From assembly GCA_002344885.1 (NCBI GenBank), contig DDUQ01000005.1, positions 1,150-65,149 on the forward strand: a stretch of DNA of 64,000 nucleotides, given 5' to 3'. Below, in pieces: positions 60,492 to 64,000 of this stretch; position 1 is the stretch's first letter; each line of letters starts with the position of its first letter. The notes under the pieces were generated by a model, which saw only the letters and a list, made by a program, of their open reading frames with translations, was not told where the DNA came from and did no database searches. A program made the position numbers and the translations under genes. Source of the stretch: Comamonadaceae bacterium UBA2334 (GTDB taxonomy: Bacteria; Pseudomonadota; Gammaproteobacteria; Burkholderiales; Burkholderiaceae_C).

Positions 60492-62003
60492 TCAGTCCCG
60501 CGTCACGCGCAGCAGTTCTTCCCGGCTCGTGACCCCAGCGGCCACCAGGCGCTCGCCATCAGCTCGCATCAGGGTCATGCCCTGCGCCAGGGCGGCGGCA
60601 GACAGCTCGGCTTCGGGCGCCTGGCGGTGGATCAGGCTGCGCAAGTGGTCATCGACCACCAGCAGTTCGAAGATGCCGGTGCGCCCCGCATAGCCAGTGT
60701 GGGCGCAGTGCTCGCAGCCCATCGGGCGGCGTTCGGATGCGGGCGCAGTAGGGTCGAGTGCAACGATCGGCGCGGCGCAATGCGGGCACAGCCGCCGCAC
60801 CAGGCGCTGCGCCAGCACACCCAGCAGGCTCGAGCTGAGCAGGAAGGGCTCGATGCCCATGTCGGTCAGCCGTGTCACGGCACTGGCCGCATCGTTGGTG
60901 TGCAGCGTGGCCAGCACCAGGTGGCCGGTGAGGGACGCTTGCACGGCGATCTGCGCGGTTTCGAAGTCGCGGATTTCGCCGATCATGATCACGTCGGGGT
61001 CTTGCCGCAGGATGGCGCGCAGGGCCTTGGCAAAGGTCAGGTCGATTTTGGCGTTCACCTGGGTCTGCCCCACGCCCGCCAGCTCGTATTCGATGGGGTC
61101 TTCCACCGTCATGATGTTGCTGGTGCTGGCGTTCAGCTTTTGCAGCGCCGAATACAGCGTGGTGGTCTTGCCCGAGCCTGTGGGGCCGGTGACCAGAATG
61201 ATGCCGTGTGGCTGCGCAATCAGTTTTTCAAAACGTGCCAGCGTGTCGCCCTGCATGCCCACGGCCTCCAGGCTGAGCTTGCTTTCGGTCTTGTCCAGCA
61301 GGCGCAGCACGGCACGTTCGCCGTGGGCGCTGGGCAGGGTGCTCACGCGCACGTCGATGGCTCGGGTGCCCAGCCGCAGGCTGATGCGGCCGTCTTGCGG
61401 CAGGCGTTTTTCCGAGATGTCCAGTTCGGCCATGATCTTCAGGCGGCTGATCAGCGCCGCATGCAGCGCCCGGTTGGGCTGAACGATGTCGCGCAGCGTG
61501 CCGTCCACCCGGAAGCGCACCGCCGAATGCCGCTCGTAAGGCTCGATGTGAATGTCGCTGGCCCCGTCGCGCGCAGCCTGCGACAGCAGGGCGTTGAGCA
61601 TGCGGATGATGGGCGCGTCGTCCGCCGCTTCCAGCAGGTCTTCCACTGCTGGCAGTTCTTGCATCATGCGCGACAGGTCGGCATCGCCCTGCACCTCGCT
61701 CACCACGGCGGCGGCGCTGCCACCGCTGGTCTGGGCAGCGTAGGCAGCGCTGATGCGTTGCGCCAGGTCGCTGGCAACGTGGCTGCTGAGCCGCCTGGGC
61801 GCGTGGACGCGCATCACTTCGCTCAACGCGGACAGACGCTGCAAGGCCTGTTCCTCGTCCGCCTCGGTCGCCGCCTGGTCGGGGCCTGCCCAGTGCAGGG
61901 TCAGGTGTTCGCCTTCCTGCTCCAGCAGCAGCAGGTTTTCGCGTGCGAAGGCGTAGGGCAACGGGTACTTCACGATGTGCGGTCGGTCATTTGGTTGTGG
62001 CAA
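60492..62003 (-). CDS. gspE: type II secretion ATPase GspE
   Basis: GspE powers pseudopilus assembly. The 503-residue protein has the Walker A motif VTGPTGSGKTTTLYSAL (residue about 267), the Asp box MTVEDPIEYELAGVGQTQV, Walker B MIGEIRDFETAQIAVQ, the His box LATLHTNDAASAV, and a zinc-binding tetracysteine (CPHC ... CEHC) near the C-terminus. The natural start is probably TTG 62003, as no in-frame ATG fits; it overlaps the gspD end by 17 bases. Confidence 0.94.
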   Translation of the reverse strand: MPQPNDRPHIVKYPLPYAFARENLLLLEQEGEHLTLHWAGPDQAATEADEEQALQRLSALSEVMRVHAPRRLSSHVASDLAQRISAAYAAQTSGGSAAAVVSEVQGDADLSRMMQELPAVEDLLEAADDAPIIRMLNALLSQAARDGASDIHIEPYERHSAVRFRVDGTLRDIVQPNRALHAALISRLKIMAELDISEKRLPQDGRISLRLGTRAIDVRVSTLPSAHGERAVLRLLDKTESKLSLEAVGMQGDTLARFEKLIAQPHGIILVTGPTGSGKTTTLYSALQKLNASTSNIMTVEDPIEYELAGVGQTQVNAKIDLTFAKALRAILRQDPDVIMIGEIRDFETAQIAVQASLTGHLVLATLHTNDAASAVTRLTDMGIEPFLLSSSLLGVLAQRLVRRLCPHCAAPIVALDPTAPASERRPMGCEHCAHTGYAGRTGIFELLVVDDHLRSLIHRQAPEAELSAAALAQGMTLMRADGERLVAAGVTSREELLRVTRD

Positions 62004-64000
62004 ACGGTTTCACACCGGTAGGTAGCGGTTGCATCGTCAGGTCAGGTGTTTTGACGAAGTTCGCCGGTGGCTGGCTGGCTGACATCGCACCAGGTTTGAC
62101 GGTGGTCGTCAGGCTGGTGCCCATGCGCTCCGGTAGCACCGGAGCTTCGTTGATGCCCAGAATGCGGTTTTCTGTCGGCTGCGCCTGTTGCTGCAGCGTG
62201 CGCATGATGTCGTAGCGGTCCTGCGCGAGGCTCTCGGTCTGGCGGGCATCCCGTACCACCACAGGCCGCAGGAACACCATCAGGTTGGTCTTTTTCCGGC
62301 CCCGGCTCTGGCTTTTGAACAGGTTGCCAAAAACCGGCACGCTGCCCAGCACGGGTACCTGCTCGACGTTGCCCGAGTACTCGTCTTGGAGCAGGCCTCC
62401 CAGCACCACGATCTGCCCGTCTTCGACCAGCACCTGCGACTCGATGGAGCGCTTGTTGGTGTTGGGGCCGTTGGTGTTGTTGCGAGTGGCGGCATCGATG
62501 CTCGACACCTCCTGGTAAATGTTGAGTTTGACGGTGCCGTTTTCACTGATCTGTGGTTTGACACGCAGCGTCAGCCCCACATCCTTACGTTCGATGGTCT
62601 GGAAAGGATTGACCGTGCCGCCTGTGCTGGCGGTGGTGTTGGTGAACTGCCCGGTCACGAAAGGCACGTTCTGCCCGATGACGATCTTGGCTTCTTCGTT
62701 GTCCAGGGTCAGCAGGTTGGGTGTCGACAGCACGTTGCCATCGCCGTTTTCTTCCAGGGCGCGGGCCAGAAAGCCCAGCACGTACACACCGCCTTGCTTG
62801 TTCGCCAGGCCAAAGTTCACGCCCTTGCCCGGTGCCACGGTGCCGCTGGCTGCACCCGTCGCCAGGTTGATGATGTTCTTGCCCTGTGTCCCGAAGTTGC
62901 TGCCCAACAGACCGATGACGCTGTCGCCCTTGTTGCCCAGCGCACCTTGCCACTGAATGCCGAACTCGGCCGCACGTTCGGCATTGACCTCGGCAATCAG
63001 GCTTTCCACGAACACCTGCGCGCGGCGGGTGTCCAGCATGTCGATGACGGCACGCATCTGGCGGTACACCGGCTCCGGTGCCGTGATGATGAGTGAGTTG
63101 GTGGCGACATCGGCCTGGATCTGCCCGCCGGTTGCAGACAGGTTGTTGTTGGTGTTGGCGAAACTGCCGCCCGCAGAACCGGCGGCCGTGGTGGTGCCCG
63201 TCAGGGTGTTGCGGGTCGCCGGAGTGGCTGCCGGTGTGGCTGTAGATGCGGTTCCAGCGGTGCCGGTGGCCGCGCCCATTTCAGCCGCCATGGCAGCCCT
63301 GAGGGTGTTGGCCAATTGAACGGCATCGGCGTTTTTCAGGTACACGACATGGATGTTGCCTGTGGTGCGGTCCGAGGTCGGGCGGTCGAGTTTTTCTGCC
63401 AGCGAGCGGATCAGCGCCAGCCGCGCCGGGTTGGCGGTACGCACCAGCAGCGAGTTGCTGCGCGGTTCTGCAAGGATGGTGGTTTTGAAGGTGGTGTCGG
63501 TCTGTCCCTGACCCGGCGCAGCCCCGGCGGCTGAGCCCTCTGTCAGGCGTTGCACCAGGACGGCCAGATCGGCCGCCACGGCGTGCTTGAGGGGAATGAT
63601 GTCCACATCGGTGGCGTTGGACACGTCGAGTGCCGCAATGATGCGGCCCAGGCGCTGCAGGTTTTCGGCATAGTCGGTGATGACCAGCGCGTTCGTCCCG
63701 GGGTTGACGTTGATGGTGTGGTTGGGCCCGATGAGCGGGCGCAGCACCGGCACCAGGTTGTTGGCGTTTTCGTGGCGCAGGCTGAATATTTGCGTGACCA
63801 CGGTGTTGCCACCCACGGCCGAGCCGGGCAGGTTGCTCAAAGGGCCCGCGTTGACGGCAGCAGCCTGCAGCTTGGCATCTGCCTCGGGGACCACTTTGTA
63901 CAGGCCCCCTGTTTCCACCAGGGAAAAGCCTTGCAGGCGCAAGGCGGCGGCAAATTGGTTCAGCGCCACGGCGGGTGGCACGGCGCGCTCGGTGTTCAGG
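61987..64000 (-). CDS. gspD: type II secretion secretin GspD (5' end beyond window)
   Basis: GspD forms the outer-membrane secretin channel. The visible 671 residues include N-domain repeats (LVPVLRPLIGPNHTINVNPGTN, VVYLKNADAVQLANTLRAAM, a Gly/Thr/Ala-rich linker), the secretin core with VFVESLIAEVNAERAAEFGIQW and VPVLGSVPVFGNLFKSQSR, and a Pro-rich tail. The signal peptide and N0 domain lie past the right edge. Overlap with gspE indicates translational coupling. Other gsp genes are not in the window. Confidence 0.93.
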   Translation of the reverse strand, partial: LNTERAVPPAVALNQFAAALRLQGFSLVETGGLYKVVPEADAKLQAAAVNAGPLSNLPGSAVGGNTVVTQIFSLRHENANNLVPVLRPLIGPNHTINVNPGTNALVITDYAENLQRLGRIIAALDVSNATDVDIIPLKHAVAADLAVLVQRLTEGSAAGAAPGQGQTDTTFKTTILAEPRSNSLLVRTANPARLALIRSLAEKLDRPTSDRTTGNIHVVYLKNADAVQLANTLRAAMAAEMGAATGTAGTASTATPAATPATRNTLTGTTTAAGSAGGSFANTNNNLSATGGQIQADVATNSLIITAPEPVYRQMRAVIDMLDTRRAQVFVESLIAEVNAERAAEFGIQWQGALGNKGDSVIGLLGSNFGTQGKNIINLATGAASGTVAPGKGVNFGLANKQGGVYVLGFLARALEENGDGNVLSTPNLLTLDNEEAKIVIGQNVPFVTGQFTNTTASTGGTVNPFQTIERKDVGLTLRVKPQISENGTVKLNIYQEVSSIDAATRNNTNGPNTNKRSIESQVLVEDGQIVVLGGLLQDEYSGNVEQVPVLGSVPVFGNLFKSQSRGRKKTNLMVFLRPVVVRDARQTESLAQDRYDIMRTLQQQAQPTENRILGINEAPVLPERMGTSLTTTVKPGAMSASQPPANFVKTPDLTMQPLPTGVKPFATTK

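Overview
The window looks like core chromosome of a betaproteobacterium of the order Burkholderiales, most likely the family Comamonadaceae. The evidence is the high GC content, the closest family resemblances of the proteins, the block accB-accC-prmA-zinc ribbon/DUF3426-PfkB kinase-histone-like protein, the divergent flgN-flgM-flgA / flgBCDEFGHIJKL arrangement, and the glmU / glmS neighbourhood. This family placement is inference from gene content and memory, not a database result. I saw no rRNA, tRNA, CRISPR array, transposase, integrase or phage gene.

Layout. 1-300: the end of one gene and a 58-residue membrane protein. 299-8316 (minus): an envelope and nucleic-acid run, yqiA - RNase II-like exonuclease - TonB-like protein - mtgA - PlsC-like acyltransferase - CdsA-like protein - ruvC - FIST sensor. 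8389-13914 (plus): rodA, a beta-hydroxyacid dehydrogenase, tldD, then aroG (DAHP synthase), which is preceded by a short aromatic-rich leader peptide and a terminator, and a small unknown protein. 13955-16945: mpl (minus), a structured intergenic block, an unknown protein and a TlpA-like thioredoxin. 17176-22410: accB, accC, prmA, DUF3426 protein, PfkB kinase. 22542-27800 (minus): histone H1-like protein and nrdA-nrdB, with two NrdR boxes upstream of nrdA. 28041-34616: DUF6279 lipoprotein, glmU, Hsp70 (YegD-like), Lrp/AsnC regulator, glmS. 34680-41425: GAF protein, YciH, D-amino-acid dehydrogenase, hemerythrin with an FNR-type box, a stand-alone C39-like domain protein, ccoG, creA and marC. 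41548-54463: an unknown gene and the flagellar rod/hook cluster flgN, flgM, flgA, flgBCDEFGHIJKL, with a good sigma-28 promoter ahead of flgM. 54498-58195: an HDOD protein, queC and an RCC1-repeat lipoprotein. 58156-64000 (minus): a 5'-nucleotidase and type II secretion genes gspF, gspE and gspD (gspD runs off the window).

How the genes fit together. Much of the window serves envelope construction: GlmS and GlmU make UDP-GlcNAc, Mpl recycles muropeptides, RodA and MtgA polymerise glycan, AccB/AccC feed fatty acid synthesis, and PlsC/CdsA-like proteins act on phospholipids. The second theme is motility: the complete FlgB-FlgL set with its FlgM checkpoint. The third is low-oxygen and redox adaptation: the FNR box with hemerythrin, CcoG and TlpA.

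The strongest less-ordinary signals are the putative aromatic amino acid attenuator of aroG, the hairpin-rich block at 15517-15679, the tandem NrdR boxes, the stand-alone C39-like protein, and a family of diverged palindromic repeats that sit on gene boundaries. I found no clearly new multi-gene system.
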